NCBI RefSeq assembly: GCF_910596095.1
Contig: NC_056552.1
Location: 13,559,111 to 13,623,110 of the forward strand
Direction: 5' to 3'
DNA from: Thunnus maccoyii
Lineage: Eukaryota > Chordata > Actinopteri > Scombriformes > Scombridae
Length of the DNA stretch: 64,000 nucleotides
Of this stretch, positions 50,801 to 61,955 are shown piece after piece. Within the stretch, counting starts at the first letter, position 1. The number at the start of each line of letters is the position of its first letter. A program made the translations under genes and the position numbers. The notes below the pieces were generated by a model. The model did not search any database. It was not told where the DNA came from and saw nothing but the letters and a program-made list of their open reading frames with translations.

Positions 50801-53800
50801 GTCTGAAAAGGGGTTCGTCCTTTGTCATGGTGTACTGGTGAATCATCTGCTCTGTGTTTGCTTTGTACGCCAGCTGGGAAGCAGAATCAAATAAACGTAT
50901 GATGTGAGAGTAAACAGTAATAAAATGTACATGATTACAGCTTTAAAGTGGAGACCTTACATCGCTCTGTAGTTCCTGGCTTTTCTTGGCGTGTTTGATG
51001 GAGAGGTCGTCTGCCACCTGGGTGAACTTGATGCTGTCTGCTTTCTGACGGTATTTGTTCTGTGAGGGAAAAAAAGACAGCAGATAAGCAATGTGTCTCA
51101 TACAATATAAAGTTTGTTAACAGATTAAACAGTACTGACATCACTGAGCAGCTCTCCAGCTTTCTTGGCCTGGGTTATGTTGAGACATCCTTCAGCCTCC
51201 CAGCCCACTCCTTTCATCCAGTTCAGGTCTGCACGATACTGGTTCTGTGGAGCAGAGAAGAAGAAAATCAACCAGGGAAGCTTTTTTTTTTTGCTTTTTT
51301 CTTCCTTTCTTTACATGTAAAATACAATCCACTGTATACAAGGAGGTAGTACACCCTATGATGTGCAGATTTTTCCCATTTACTCTGTCTCCTACCTCGC
51401 TTTGCAGGGAATAAGCCTTTTTGGCCTGCTGGACCTTGATGTCATCAGGCATGACGGTGTAGTCGTGCAGCTTTGTGCGATATTCCAGGTCACTAGCGAG
51501 GGCTTGGGCCTTCTTGGCGTGGCTCAGGTTGATCATGTCCTTAGGAAGGCTGTACTGGGACTGGCACTCCTTGGAGCCCTTCTTGTACTCAATCTAAAGT
51601 CAGAAAATTCATTAATTTTTTTTGAGTGACAGCATACATTTGTATTTGCTGTTTGAGTCAAACAAATGCTATATTAAGTGATAAACTGTGTGTGTAAACA
51701 TGATTTTGAATGCCTTTAATTACTGATTAAAATGACTTCTACTTACATCACTGCTCATCTTGGCCACCTGAAGAGAGTGCAGAGTCTTGGAGTCGCTCAT
51801 GTTGACCCCCACTGCCTTTTCCTTGTTCTTCATATAGTGTTCTTTGTATTTAATCTGAAACACATGTCCATCTGACTTAATTTCATTTGCTAGCTATTAT
51901 ATCTGAGTAAACTCACTTATGTTTTTGCTCAGTCTCGCTTAGTGTGTGTTTGCTTACATCACTGGCGAGGTCTCGAGAAGCCTTTGCTGCTTTGATGCTC
52001 AGGTCGTCCAAACCAGTGTCACAGGCTTTAGACTTGGTCTTCTCCCACTCCTCTTTATATTTAATCTGGAGTGACAATGGAGGATTATCAAAGAGATTAT
52101 CACAAGGATTCCTTGTAACCATGTGAGTGAGTTTGTGAATGTGTGCATGCAAAACACAGGCTTGTGCGTTCACAAGAGAAAACGTCTGTGTGTTAACTTA
52201 CATCGCTGCACAAGGCGGCATTGGCTTTGGCTGTTTTGATTTGGGGCAGGTCCTGGGATAGTGTGTACTGATGCTTGGTCTTTTCATAGTCTGCTTTGTA
52301 ATTCAGCTAAGGGACACAAATTCAAACACAACAGTCAGCCCAGTGCTAATACAATGTGTAGGTGATAAATGTTGATAAAAGTGCTCATTATTAATCATAT
52401 AAGTTGTGTTTATGCAGTTTACTCACATTGCTGACGAGCTGAGCATTTTTCTTTGCTAGCTTGATCTCAGGTGTGTCTGTCACTGGACTGTACTTGACCT
52501 GGTCAATATGTTGCCTGTAGTTCTTCTGCAGTCACAAAGGAAAACATTTAAACAAAAAACAAAACAAAAAAATTCTGCTGTACAAAATAAATTTTGAGCT
52601 TAGATTTGCATTAACTCACATCTTTTAGAGTATCCAGTTTCCTTTGGCTTCGGTAGCCTGGTGTGAGGGTGGCCTGGTAGTTGTATTCACCCTGCTCCTG
52701 TTCACAGCTTTGTTTGTAAGCGATCTGGAAGAGCAGCATAGCAGTTTAATTTTCACCATGTCTATGTTTTTTTTTGTCTGCAAACCAAACCAAATTCAGA
52801 GCCTATTTTGGGAAATCTAAAAAATTAATAACATATTATTGTAAATCCAGTAAATAAAGTAAATAAAGAGGCTTACGTTGCTTGCCAACTTCCTGGCTTT
52901 CATGGCGTGCATGGTCTTCTTATCGATTCCTTCATAGTGGCCCTTCATATTATTGGTGTACTTCTCTTTGTACTTGTTCTTTTAAAAATGTAGACAGATA
53001 AAGAAAAATCACTATGCAGGACTCTCTAATACAACCACAATATTTACACTTTTGTCCACATGACATAAAGCCTTAGAGCAAATATGTAACTGTAAATACA
53101 GGTATGTGTAATATGTAAATAGTAAAAAATAGTGGGGAATAAATAACATTGGTTAAAATGGTGTTCTCAAGCTGTATTATTGTAAAAAGATGTGTCATAC
53201 TTACATCACTTGTGAACTTGGCAACTTTGGCAGCATTTTGAAACTGTGGTGTTTCACAGAAATTGATGCTGTGACCTTTGGTATTCTCCAAATCCTTTTT
53301 ATACTCCACCTGTTAGTGAATGTACATAATTAAAGCAGCTGCTTTGTAACATATCCGCTTTTTTGTTTTTGCACAGTTGGAGCTGATCCTATAAGGCACC
53401 GGGGTGCCAACCATTCTTCCATGTAATGTGCTAAATATAAAGCACCTAATCAGTCACCATCATTGACACGCCATCATAACTCAAGAGTCACTGAGATAAA
53501 CCTTTTATCTTAAATATGCTTTGCTAGGCTGAAGCCATGACAGCTTGACACGATTAATTTGTCGTCGTTACGGGGAGAATTTTGTCACCTTTCAACATCC
53601 AAGCAAAATGAGGAAATATGTTCACAGAAAAGGAAAAAATCAGTGCGTGAGAATAAAGCCTCAGAATACTTTTAAGTGGATGGAAAGACTCAAAATAGAT
53701 GCTAACCGCTGACATGTAAATGGCATTTTGTTGAGTTTCCAGATAGATGCTCACGAGTGAAGCAGTGTGTTCCTGTGTATGTGTGTGTATGTGTTGTAGC

Positions 53801-53943
53801 ATTAGTTTAATGGGATGTCCTGTGGCCTTGGCGGTAAGCTGTAACCCCACCGGACAGGCATGTCAAAGATGCTGAAAATGCAAGTAGGGTGGCTTCATGT
53901 CTGCTGGACACTGACACAGTACGCCCAATATTTCCATCTATTT

Positions 53944-53994
<51 letters not shown>

Positions 53995-56900
53995 ACACAC
54001 ACACTGAGCAGTTGCATTATATTTATCTGGAAATGCTTTGTCATAGACCTTACTGGAGCGACTTAAAAGTTTGTTTTCCCCCCACACAATATCATACTTA
54101 TTCTTTCTCAAACTTCCTAGGTTAAGCTATAAATAAAAGTGAAAAGGCACTGAATGAACATTGTATAACTACCTCACCTCACTGACAAGCTTGTTGATTT
54201 TTCGGGCGTTCTTCAGGGCCAGATTGTCCTCAGAGGTCAGACTGTGGAAGTGTGACGTGCCCTTCATCTTGTTTAAGTCCTTTCTGTATTTTAGCTGCAG
54301 AAGGATGAAGGATGATTTAGCGCATACAGGGAGACAACACGGTGTATTTCTGTAGGATCGGGAGATTAGTGTCACACACACACACGGTCTAAATCGGTCA
54401 ATGTGGAGAGTTTAGAGAATGACGACATGGGAAGGCCACCTCATTGTAGTCTCCCATCTATTCTGCACAGTGATGACAAGGCCAGATGATGGATGGAGCT
54501 GTTGTTTTACAGTCTACATTCTGTAATGTTTTGACAGCATTTACTCTACAACCAGTTCACATGGTTACACAACTGAGACAGACTCTGTTTTTAACTGCAC
54601 AACTTGCAAGATTTCAGATCAATAAACCTTCAAACTTCTCTGCAGTAACACAACTGCATGTTAGGCTGAAGATTTAAGAGCTAATCACTTCAAAGGGGTT
54701 TAGTTTGGAAGTTCAGTTGCATTGATACTCACATCACTCGCATTTTCTTGAGCCTTCTTTGCCAGATAATAACCGGGAGTGATCATTGCTGGGAAACTGC
54801 CTTTGCCTCGCTGTTGCTCATACTCTTCAGTATAGGCAATCTGCAAACAGAGGAGTGCATAATCCACTGATTAATAAATAATATAAATAATTCATAAAGC
54901 ACAAACTATTTTCTTTAGGGGGTTGGAATTCAATTGGATTGTGCAAACCATATAAATGCAACATCCTGGTTTTGAATCTGAGACCTGACTATGAAAATCT
55001 GAAAAAATAGAGATGAGTCCACGTGATCTAATGTTCCAAAAAGCGTATCATGTAGCCTCTAAAATATGCTTTTGAATCAGAAAAGGGACCTCTGCCTCTG
55101 CCTCTCTCTTCCTATTATTCCTGCTCTCCACTGTCATCTATTGAATAAATGCCAAAAAAACAAATAAACTCATTACGAAAACACTTTCCTGAAAGAGAAA
55201 GAAATGTGATAACTTCCTTACCTGGCTGAAATTCTCTGCATTTTCTTTGGCGTGGACTGCTTCAGCTAATGCGGCTTCAGTGCTCGCTTTACCCTTCATC
55301 TCCTGTTCATACATCTGACGATACTTTATCTGGTAGGACATGAAAACCATTAGCCATCAATTAAGGGTTCTTTAACAATGTTGGTATGCATACAGTATGT
55401 GTACAATTTTTGTATTGTGTACTTACTTCACTGGCCTGCTCAGTAGCCTTCTTTGACACCTGGTATCCAGGTGTGAGATGTGCCGGGAAACTACCTTTGC
55501 CTCTCTGCTGCTCGTACTCTTCTGTATAGGCATACTAGAGGAGGAAAAACAATAATTCAGGCACACGGTAATGTCTGTTTTTTTTTACAGAGTTAACAGA
55601 AAATGACTATGGAACCTGAAATCTATGAACATATTCAGATATCATTAAGTCATTAAACACTTACATCACTGACAATTTGTCCTTGTTTCTTGGCCAGAAG
55701 CACCTCTGGGGGGTCAACAAACGTTGTGTACTTTGAAACTCTCTCCTCATGTCCTTTTTTATATTCCAGCTGCAGACAAAGAAAACAATTCACTTGATTT
55801 GGCTTCTTAGACTTATGATAAAATCACATCAGCCACCAGCATGGCAGAGACACATAATCATCTAAAGGAAATTATGAATGTGAATAATGATTGCTTCCAT
55901 TTTGGCTATCTGCAGTATTAGCAAAACATCCACTTACGTTACTGGCTAAAGTATTGGCTTTTTTAGCAGCCTGGTATCCTGGTGTGATCATGGCATTGAA
56001 GCTGCCTTTTCCTTGTGACTGCTCATACTCCTCCGAGTAGTTCACCTGTCAACCAAGCACAGAATCAGTCAAGACATTTGAACTATATTGATGCAAAATG
56101 GATAGTTTCATTTTGTTTTTCCATATATGTGCACTCACATCGCTGATGGTCTTCTGGGCCTGAGATATTGTTACGATCTCCTGGTTGGTCACCATGCCTG
56201 AGTACCATGTCTGCTGCTGTGAGAACTCAGACTGAGACTGAAAGGCCTGTTTGAATATGGAAGACAAACCTGATCATTTCCTTACATTCACAAGACAGAC
56301 AGTACTTTACCTTTCATGCTTATAGGAGCGTGTTCAATCAGCCACCCAAACCTATCTATTTAATACAGTGCAAATAAACCTTTGTCTACACAGCACAGTT
56401 GGCAAATTCTTTACTAAATAGAGAAGAGAGGTGATGAGGTTTCATGCATTAACAACTACAGGCAATGACTTCACTATTCCCCTCCATGATCACTGATATC
56501 ATACAATTTTCAATATTTTTCAAAATTAATTTTTAATATTGATCATTTAGTATAAGATCTGGGATCAGTGAACACTATGATTTTGATATGTATAAAGGAG
56601 GCTGAGGGTCCTATATAGGCAAAAAGCTGTGAGGATGGTTTACTTAATATATTAGTAAAGATATACCAACAAAAAAACTTGTTTTTTATTATGTGAGAGA
56701 AGATCAGAATTTAGGCTGGAACTCTCTAACTGTGGTTAAAGGCCAGTTGCTCTACCGGGAGCTCACCTGGCTGGCCATCTGATTGGCTAGACGAGCCTTC
56801 TCCAGCTCCATGGACCTCATATCAAGGTGGAAGGTGGACATAAAGCGATCGCCATCTTCGCGATACTTCAGCTACAAATGCACATAGACGACAAGCATTA

Positions 56901-59210
56901 AGCCAAGGCCGGCACATTTGCACAAGCGCACACTAGACATTGTGCTTAAAGCATCCACTTTGGCAGCTGGATGCATGACATGAGCAAAACAAAATTATAA
57001 ACACTGCCACTCCTGACTGATATTTCCCTGATTTTAGATCCATCACTCTATTCTTATGTTGTCAAGCCAGACAACCTGAGCTCACATGCTTACTGATGAA
57101 GGGATAATATTAGAGTGCTGTTATTAATAATAAGATGTTCCAGTCAAGATGAAGAAGGGGCCTGCCAAGAAAGATCCAGTCTGATGTGGAGCAGTGAGTG
57201 ATGAAACTCTGAGCTGTTTGCTAATGATCCTACATCTCTCGAGTGGCATATAACAGACGCTGATGAGCTTGCCGGTCTACTGCTAATATAAGCAAGGAGC
57301 ACTGCATGAACTCGACATAGACAGACTCAGACAGACAGGAACAGGTGGCGGGGCAGAGGAGAGGAAGGGATGTGAGGCTGTTTTTCCTGATGTGTAATTT
57401 TAGCCCCCTGAAGCATAAAGTGGGCTAAGCGAAGGCCTCTGTCACAGGCACGGAAATAACCTGAGCCGCACTCTCCATTCCACACCGCTGCCATCACCAC
57501 GGACTAAGAGCAGCCGTCCACCTCTCTCTCTAATTATTAATAATAAGAAGAATATGCATTAATAATTGATACATCTTCTTAGAGTCAGATCAAGCTTTTT
57601 GGGGGGTTTTTTTGTGTGTATGTTTGTACGTAAACAGAACTCGGTGCTGGTTAACCTCCTGTGTGGGGTGACCTGGTGTTTTTTTTGTAATTTTGAATGA
57701 TACTGAAATGTAAAAGAGTCTTATTCACTCTGTGCCCACTCAAAAAGTGGGATACTATTAACAAATGTAAGTCTATTAAAATTCAGTTGCAATACAAGCA
57801 TCAATCTCTTTTCTTAAAATGAAGATGATGATCTAAACCAGCAGAATGACCACCATGCAAAGTAATCCTCAGGGTAAACCCAGAGGTGCCAAACCCATGA
57901 TAAACGATCATTTCACCCTTCGCATAGACAGTGACTTATGTCAGCTTGTCAACAATACACCTTGACTCAGATCAAGGCCGAAATATTTTGTCTCATGTTG
58001 CTCCTGGTTTGTTTTTGCATGTGACATCATCCTACCTCACTGCTTGCTTTGCTTTGCTTCTTTGCGTTGATGTTGATGGGGGTCTCGTAGACACTGGTGA
58101 ATGTATTGTTCCTTGGATTGTGTCTGAAGGGATGAGATGTATTTTTTAAAATTGTCATAATTTTAATCACCAACTCTGAGGTTTTTTTTTTCACACCAAA
58201 ATGGCTCCTCAAGATAGATTTTGAATCAGAGCTTAGTACTCACACAGAGCAGTATGGCCTCTTCTTGTGGCTGACAAAGTTATTGGCGGTCAGCACCATC
58301 TTACAGACATCACAGTGAAAACATGCTTTGTGCCAGTTCTGAAAAGACAAATCACATTATTTTAGAGGGTATTTACAGCTGAATTCTCATATTTAACTTA
58401 CAGTAGGAAACATGACTTTAATCTAGTTTAGCATGTGGGGACAAAAAAATGTTTAAAATTTGGACAGGTCATTTCTGATAGATAACATCAGAATACGAAG
58501 ATAGCCAACAATTAAGTATACAAGACCCCAAATAATGGCAGCAATTACAATACGTTCGTCAAAGTAGACATGTTGATATGTTCTCAAATATATAATTTAT
58601 GTGTTTGTTGAACCGTATACTTCTTTTTCTCACAAGTCAGTTTGTATTTCATAACAGCAACCAGTCAGAGCTACATGTTTTACATACTGCAGGAGTTACA
58701 TCATAGCATTCAGTTTATGGTATCCACAATATTTCTTTTGTATTTTAATAAATAAAAGGTATATACAGATCCATAATGATGGACACAAAAAAACTTACTT
58801 GAGCTAAATATTATTTTCAACCACTTTTTTGTACTTTTAAAATGCAGTTTATTGACCAATGCTTCATTTCATTACGTTCACCTGTTTCCACAATGAGCCA
58901 TGTTATATTTAGGTTGTTTGTATTTTTCTGATATAATTCAGGTGCCTTTCACCAACAATTTTAGCCTTTGATTTAAAAATATTAAATGCTTCCATTCCTT
59001 TAAAAGTTTGTACCATACTTTGATGTGAGTGCTGACTTTCCTGTTAATGTTACAGCTGCTTTAAGTTATTTGGAATTATTGTTTAAGATTAAACGGCTCA
59101 CTCAAAGATCAATAGAAACTTCAATCACAAAATGTCTGTGTTACCTGGTCAATGCAGTTGATCTTCTCAGCCGGGTAGACCACAAACCCACACCTAGCGC
59201 AGGACTGCAT
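40583..59210 (-). CDS. nrap: nrap, nebulin-related anchoring protein, complete, 43 coding exons
   Basis: An N-terminal LIM domain is followed by about 45 nebulin-type repeats of roughly 35 residues (SDxxYK signature). Summed exons give 1810 residues (human about 1730). NRAP is a striated-muscle protein at intercalated discs and myotendinous junctions that binds actin and helps assemble myofibrils. Exons, in transcript order: 59145-59210, 58244-58338, 58036-58123, 56767-56871, 56139-56246, 55938-56045, 55665-55769, 55427-55534, 55222-55329, 54733-54840, 54178-54294, 53205-53309, 52877-52978, 52620-52724, 52427-52525, 52202-52306, 51958-52065, 51747-51854, 51396-51593, 51140-51244, 50961-51059, 50769-50873, 49507-49614, 49257-49414, 48333-48486, 48092-48196, 46624-46722, 46395-46499, 46154-46261, 45783-45896, 45479-45676, 44878-44982, 44430-44528, 44162-44266, 43946-44053, 43244-43555, 43032-43136, 42209-42307, 41959-42063, 41735-41842, 41285-41596, 41017-41172, 40583-40897. 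Most are phase 0. No frameshift or internal stop was seen. Confidence 0.95.
40841..40890 (-). repeat. nrap: CAG trinucleotide repeat encoding poly-Gln in nrap
   Basis: On the plus strand this is CTGCTG..., read in the minus-strand frame as CAG codons interrupted by CAA and one ATG. It is expected to be length-polymorphic. Confidence 0.9.
41959..44053 (-). CDS. nrap: nrap super-repeat 4
   Basis: Exons of 108, 312, 105, 99 and 105 bases (243 residues). The middle block is a single 312-base exon with no intron. Just past the donor of the first exon (43946) lies a LINE tail-like insertion. Confidence 0.92.
43875..43940 (+). repeat. LINE 3'-tail-like fragment beside a nrap splice donor
   Basis: GTGAAGCACTTGTTCTGCC ... 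GAAAGGTGCTATACAAATAAAG followed by a TTATTATGATGAT tail resembles the 3' end of the LINE at 1732, but with the 3' end pointing right. It ends within a few bases of the minus-strand donor GTAAGATC at 43938-43945. Confidence 0.65.
44162..46261 (-). CDS. nrap: nrap super-repeat 3
   Basis: Exons of 108, 114, 198, 105, 99 and 105 bases (243 residues). The middle block is split in phase 0 after 38 codons. Markers such as LNYLRGAAW and DSPDIIHAK are present. Confidence 0.92.
46395..49614 (-). CDS. nrap: nrap super-repeat 2
   Basis: Exons of 108, 158, 154, 105, 99 and 105 bases (243 residues). The middle 312-base block is cut in phase 2 inside a Ser codon (AG|C), a position not used in the other copies. 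A 1.37-kb intron (46723-48091) inside it holds a GATA-type microsatellite. Confidence 0.9.
46723..48091 (-). other. nrap: nrap intron within super-repeat 2
   Basis: 1369 bases with no exon. Apart from the ATAG microsatellite I see no recognisable element. Confidence 0.7.
46915..46980. repeat. Imperfect (ATAG)n microsatellite in a nrap intron
   Basis: Repeated TAGA/GATA units with several interruptions in the intron between exons 46624-46722 and 48092-48196. Confidence 0.85.
49615..50768 (-). other. nrap: nrap intron between super-repeats 1 and 2
   Basis: 1154 bases of AT-rich intron, no exon and no repeat that I recognise. Confidence 0.7.
50769..52065 (-). CDS. nrap: nrap super-repeat 1
   Basis: Six exons of 108, 108, 198, 105, 99 and 105 bases (241 residues, seven nebulin modules). 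The middle block is split in phase 0 after 36 codons. It includes the super-repeat markers LNWMKGVGW and a HAKKAQ motif. Confidence 0.92.
52202..56871 (-). CDS. nrap: nrap single nebulin repeats (N-terminal half)
   Basis: Thirteen exons of 99-117 bases, nearly all one repeat each. Three or four carry the NRAP-specific phrase [16 protein letters not shown] or a variant (54733-54840, 55427-55534, 55938-56045). The first two exons after the LIM region (56767-56871 and 56139-56246) are more diverged; the second is Gln-rich and weak as a repeat. Compared with human, part of the region just after the LIM domain seems shorter. Confidence 0.9.
53939..54005. repeat. (CA)n microsatellite in a nrap intron
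   Basis: About 30 CA units interrupted once by CTCA, in the 868-base intron between exons 53205-53309 and 54178-54294. A TGTGTATG tract near 53776-53796 is complementary in type. Confidence 0.9.
56872..58035 (-). other. nrap: nrap intron after the LIM exons
   Basis: 1164 bases without an exon. A GC-richer patch at about 57330-57530 stands out from the AT-rich surroundings and may be a regulatory element; no motif is named with confidence. Confidence 0.5.
58036..59210 (-). CDS. nrap: nrap LIM-domain exons and start codon
   Basis: Exon 59145-59210 begins [19 protein letters not shown] and ends in Asp-Gln. Exon 58244-58338 continues [16 protein letters not shown] ... KKRPYCSV, and 58036-58123 finishes [15 protein letters not shown]. 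The Cys and His spacing (C-x2-C ... W-H-x2-C-F-x-C-x2-C ... Y-C ... H) gives a full double zinc finger. In NRAP this domain binds talin and other adhesion proteins. The start matches the human N-terminus closely except for a shorter lead. The intron before 58036 breaks a Val codon (GT|A). Confidence 0.93.
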
Positions 59211-60555
59211 GGTGAATTCTTGTCCTTTTACCAGAAAATCTTCAACAAGAACGGCAGAAGAGAGGAACTAATGTGAAATGTCGCCCCAAAACGAAGTCAG
59301 GCAGGCAGCAGTTTAGTGGAGGAGCTGGCAGTGACTCCCAGACAGTTGTGATAGTGCGTCTCTGGTGGTGGTAAACTTAGCTCTGTGACTGTGAAACTTT
59401 GAAACTGTCCCTTACTTGAAACCCTGTCCCGTGATGGACCAACCCCCCTCTATGTAGCACGATAGAAGACTGGCTGAGTCCAGCTGTCTGTCTGTTGGAG
59501 GAGAGTGCTGGTGAGACAAAGAGTGACAGAGTTCAGATGTCACTGCATATGTGTAATGATCCTGAGTTGGACAGCTAGTTCAACTTTGGGCACCTTGGTA
59601 TGGCACTTAAAAAGAAGCGGAAGAGTGTAATACATGGTGTAACAGCTATAGATAGATGGATGAACATTGTCATAGTATCCGCACAACAATGAACAATCAT
59701 ATCACAATCTGTATCAGAATCATTATTGGCAATATTGACACATATAAGGAATATATAAAGTATAGGGTTGAAACTAACGATTACTTTCATTATTGATAAA
59801 TCTGACATAATTTCTCAATTTATCAATTAACTGCTTTGTCTATAAAATGTCAGAAGATAGCAAAACATGCCAGTTGTAATTTCTTAGAGCCCAAGGTTAC
59901 ATCTTCAAATGTGTTGTTTTGTCCATTCAACAGTACAAAATCCAAAGATATTCAGTTTACTGTCATGTATGATACATAAATGCTTAAAATCATCACACTT
60001 GTGAAGCTGCGACCAGCAAATTTGGGGCATTTTTTCCTTAAAATGACTAAAACAATTATTTGATCATCAAAATAGTTGCTAATTGTTGCAGCTCTTAACA
60101 AGTCAAAGTGATACTGAATATTATGTTAGGTACTGTAATACAAGTAGTACAAGAGTGAATGGCAGTGAAAAAAATGCTGGACTATTGTACTGCTTGGACA
60201 TTTATAGAGGCTCTAATGTTAATAATTTGTAAGAACAGTAACATGGTTTGGTATTGCAGGGTTATTGCACATGATTTTTGAGACATCACATCATCACATC
60301 ATGACCATACAATGGTGTGGGTACAGTATTCTGATGGATCACCTTCGATTGTGTGTATAGTTTTAATTTTGTTATGTATAAAATAATATACTACAATTTT
60401 CTATATATATATTTTTTTTTTCTTTACATTGTTTTTTTTTTTACAGCTGTTCCTCGTGCCTAACATTCTGGATAAGACAGACTGTGGCTGATCTTTTCTT
60501 GTTAATACATACTGTATATGTATATGTATATACTGTATATCTGTTTGAATATCAT
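59211..60555. promoter_or_regulatory. Head-to-head intergenic region between nrap and casp7
   Basis: Holds the nrap 5' UTR and promoter (minus) and the casp7 promoter (plus) in about 1.35 kb. A CAGCTG E-box at 59481-59486, about 270 bases before the nrap ATG, is of the kind bound by myogenic bHLH factors, but one hexamer is weak evidence. The middle (59762-60100) is occupied by a hAT-like element. I see no convincing TATA box or CArG box. Confidence 0.4.
59762..60100 (-). mobile_element. hAT-like non-autonomous inverted-repeat element, second copy
   Basis: Reads, on the minus strand, as AGAGCTGCAACAATTAGCAA ... AACTATTTTGATGATCAAA, with CAAATTTGCTGGTCGCAGC and CAGTAAACTGAATATCTTTGG inside. 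The left end on the plus strand is GTTGAAACTAACGATTACTT. It shares order and spacing of blocks with 14264-14525 in opposite orientation and is fuller. There is no coding capacity. It sits between the nrap and casp7 promoters. Confidence 0.75.
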
Positions 60556-60753
60556 ATCTGAGTGACGCGCGGCTCTGACGTAGTTACGCACCTCAGACTT
60601 CAAACTGAGCATACTTTCATTTTCTCCTATGGTTTTCTCAAGATTTCTAAGGAACAGAAAGTCAGCACAAACTGCGGAGAAAGAAAACCGACTCACACTC
60701 AACTTTTGTGCAATACTGAAGCTGACATAGCAACAATACAAGAACGACAGAGT
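60556..60753 (+). other. casp7: Probable casp7 5' UTR exon
   Basis: A GC-richer segment ends in AGAGT|GTAAGT, a strong donor at 60754, and is followed 356 bases later by a good acceptor at the casp7 start codon. It has an open frame without recognisable protein similarity, so it is best read as untranslated. The 5' boundary is a guess. Confidence 0.4.
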
Positions 60754-61109
60754 GTAAGTTCATGCTAACTTAGCCGCTCATAAGTTTTGAACATAGTTTT
60801 GATTCAGTTAGCGTTTTAGCTAACGTTGGCATAACTATGTTTTATGCTAATCAAGCAACAAGCTAACATGCTGGGTTGAGGTGGTGATTAAAATAGCTAA
60901 TTATTATAGGTCTAAGTGTAGTAAATATTTGTTTATATTTATTTTAAACCTTTTGAACAACCGCTTACGAGCAATTTTGATGTTAGCAGTGATGAGGAAA
61001 TATGAAGCGTTAAAATGATGTCAACGTTCGTCATACTGCTGTTGTTGTCAAACGTAATGTACAGTAAACCACAAGATGAAATGTAATATATGTGTTACTG
61101 TGACTGCAG

Positions 61110-61219
61110 ATGGCTGGAGAACCTGAAAAGCCGACTGAACTTGGAGATGAGGAAGGGGAGCTGGTGGGAGACCAAACAGACGCCAAACCTGACCGCAGAG
61201 GGAGATTTCTACTGTTTGG
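61110..61219 (+). CDS. casp7: casp7 first coding exon (caspase-7 prodomain), partial gene
   Basis: The acceptor TGACTGCAG is directly followed by ATG. The 36 codons plus two bases read MAGEPEKPTELGD ... GDQTDAKPDRRGRF, then a GG|GTGATT donor (phase 2). Human caspase-7 has DSVDAKPDRS at this place, where the prodomain is removed after Asp; DQTD|A here would be the equivalent site. Caspase-7 is an executioner caspase of apoptosis. Its position next to nrap, head to head, matches human synteny. The catalytic exons are not visible in the remaining 2.8 kb. The identity rests on a short match plus synteny, and the donor is only moderate. Confidence 0.68.
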
Positions 61220-61955
61220 GTGATTTCCTGTTTTATTAATCCAGTAACCTATATCTGCAGAGGGAAACCCACATTCATGGGAGGAATTCACATAGTTTGG
61301 ACCATAAGGAATTAAATTCACTTAACATTTACGTTAATAGACTATGTATAAGAATATGCAAGTAGCTTGCACTTCTATTATTACTCCTTCTCCGGTTAAC
61401 AACAGTCTATGACTATAGGGTTATTTCAGTGCTGGAGTTATAGTAAAACAAAATGATTGTTCTTTATCAAACTTTCATCTGTGGACTGATATGTGCCTAT
61501 TTTGGTTGCTCATATTTACCTGGTGATTCATGCCATCTGTTATGATTCATTTGTGTGGCATAAAGAAGGCCTTGCATGACTTGGCTGTTTTGCGGCTGCA
61601 GTCCTCTTCCTCTTTCTTCAGAATGTGGTACTCTTTGAAACCTCTATCCAGATTGTTTTGTTTTTTGCTCCAGCCTTTCCTTCAGTAGTAGCCTAACTAT
61701 TCTTCAGCGGCAGTGGCGCTGGGCAGGCAAGGTGTAGCTATTTGTGATTGTCCCTTTGTCCCTGTTTTCACCCTCAGTTGTTCCCGTGCTGGTTACTTTT
61801 TTAATTCTACATAATATAGAGAGAAAAATATGTTTTTGTGGTAAATTAGTAATGTTTCTAATATATTTATTTCACATTTTCTTCGTAAATGTAGCAATGA
61901 TCATGCAGTGGTGCTACATCACTAAATACCTCAAAGAAAAATCAATTTTTACATA

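Noticed and set aside
41000-59210. Regularly spaced short open frames as a tandem array of small genes
   Set aside because: They are single exons of nrap; each is flanked by acceptor and donor signals and phases join them into one protein.
60502-60741. 79-residue open frame on the minus strand near the casp7 5' exon
   Set aside because: No similarity, no splice signals, and it opposes a better-supported plus-strand untranslated exon.
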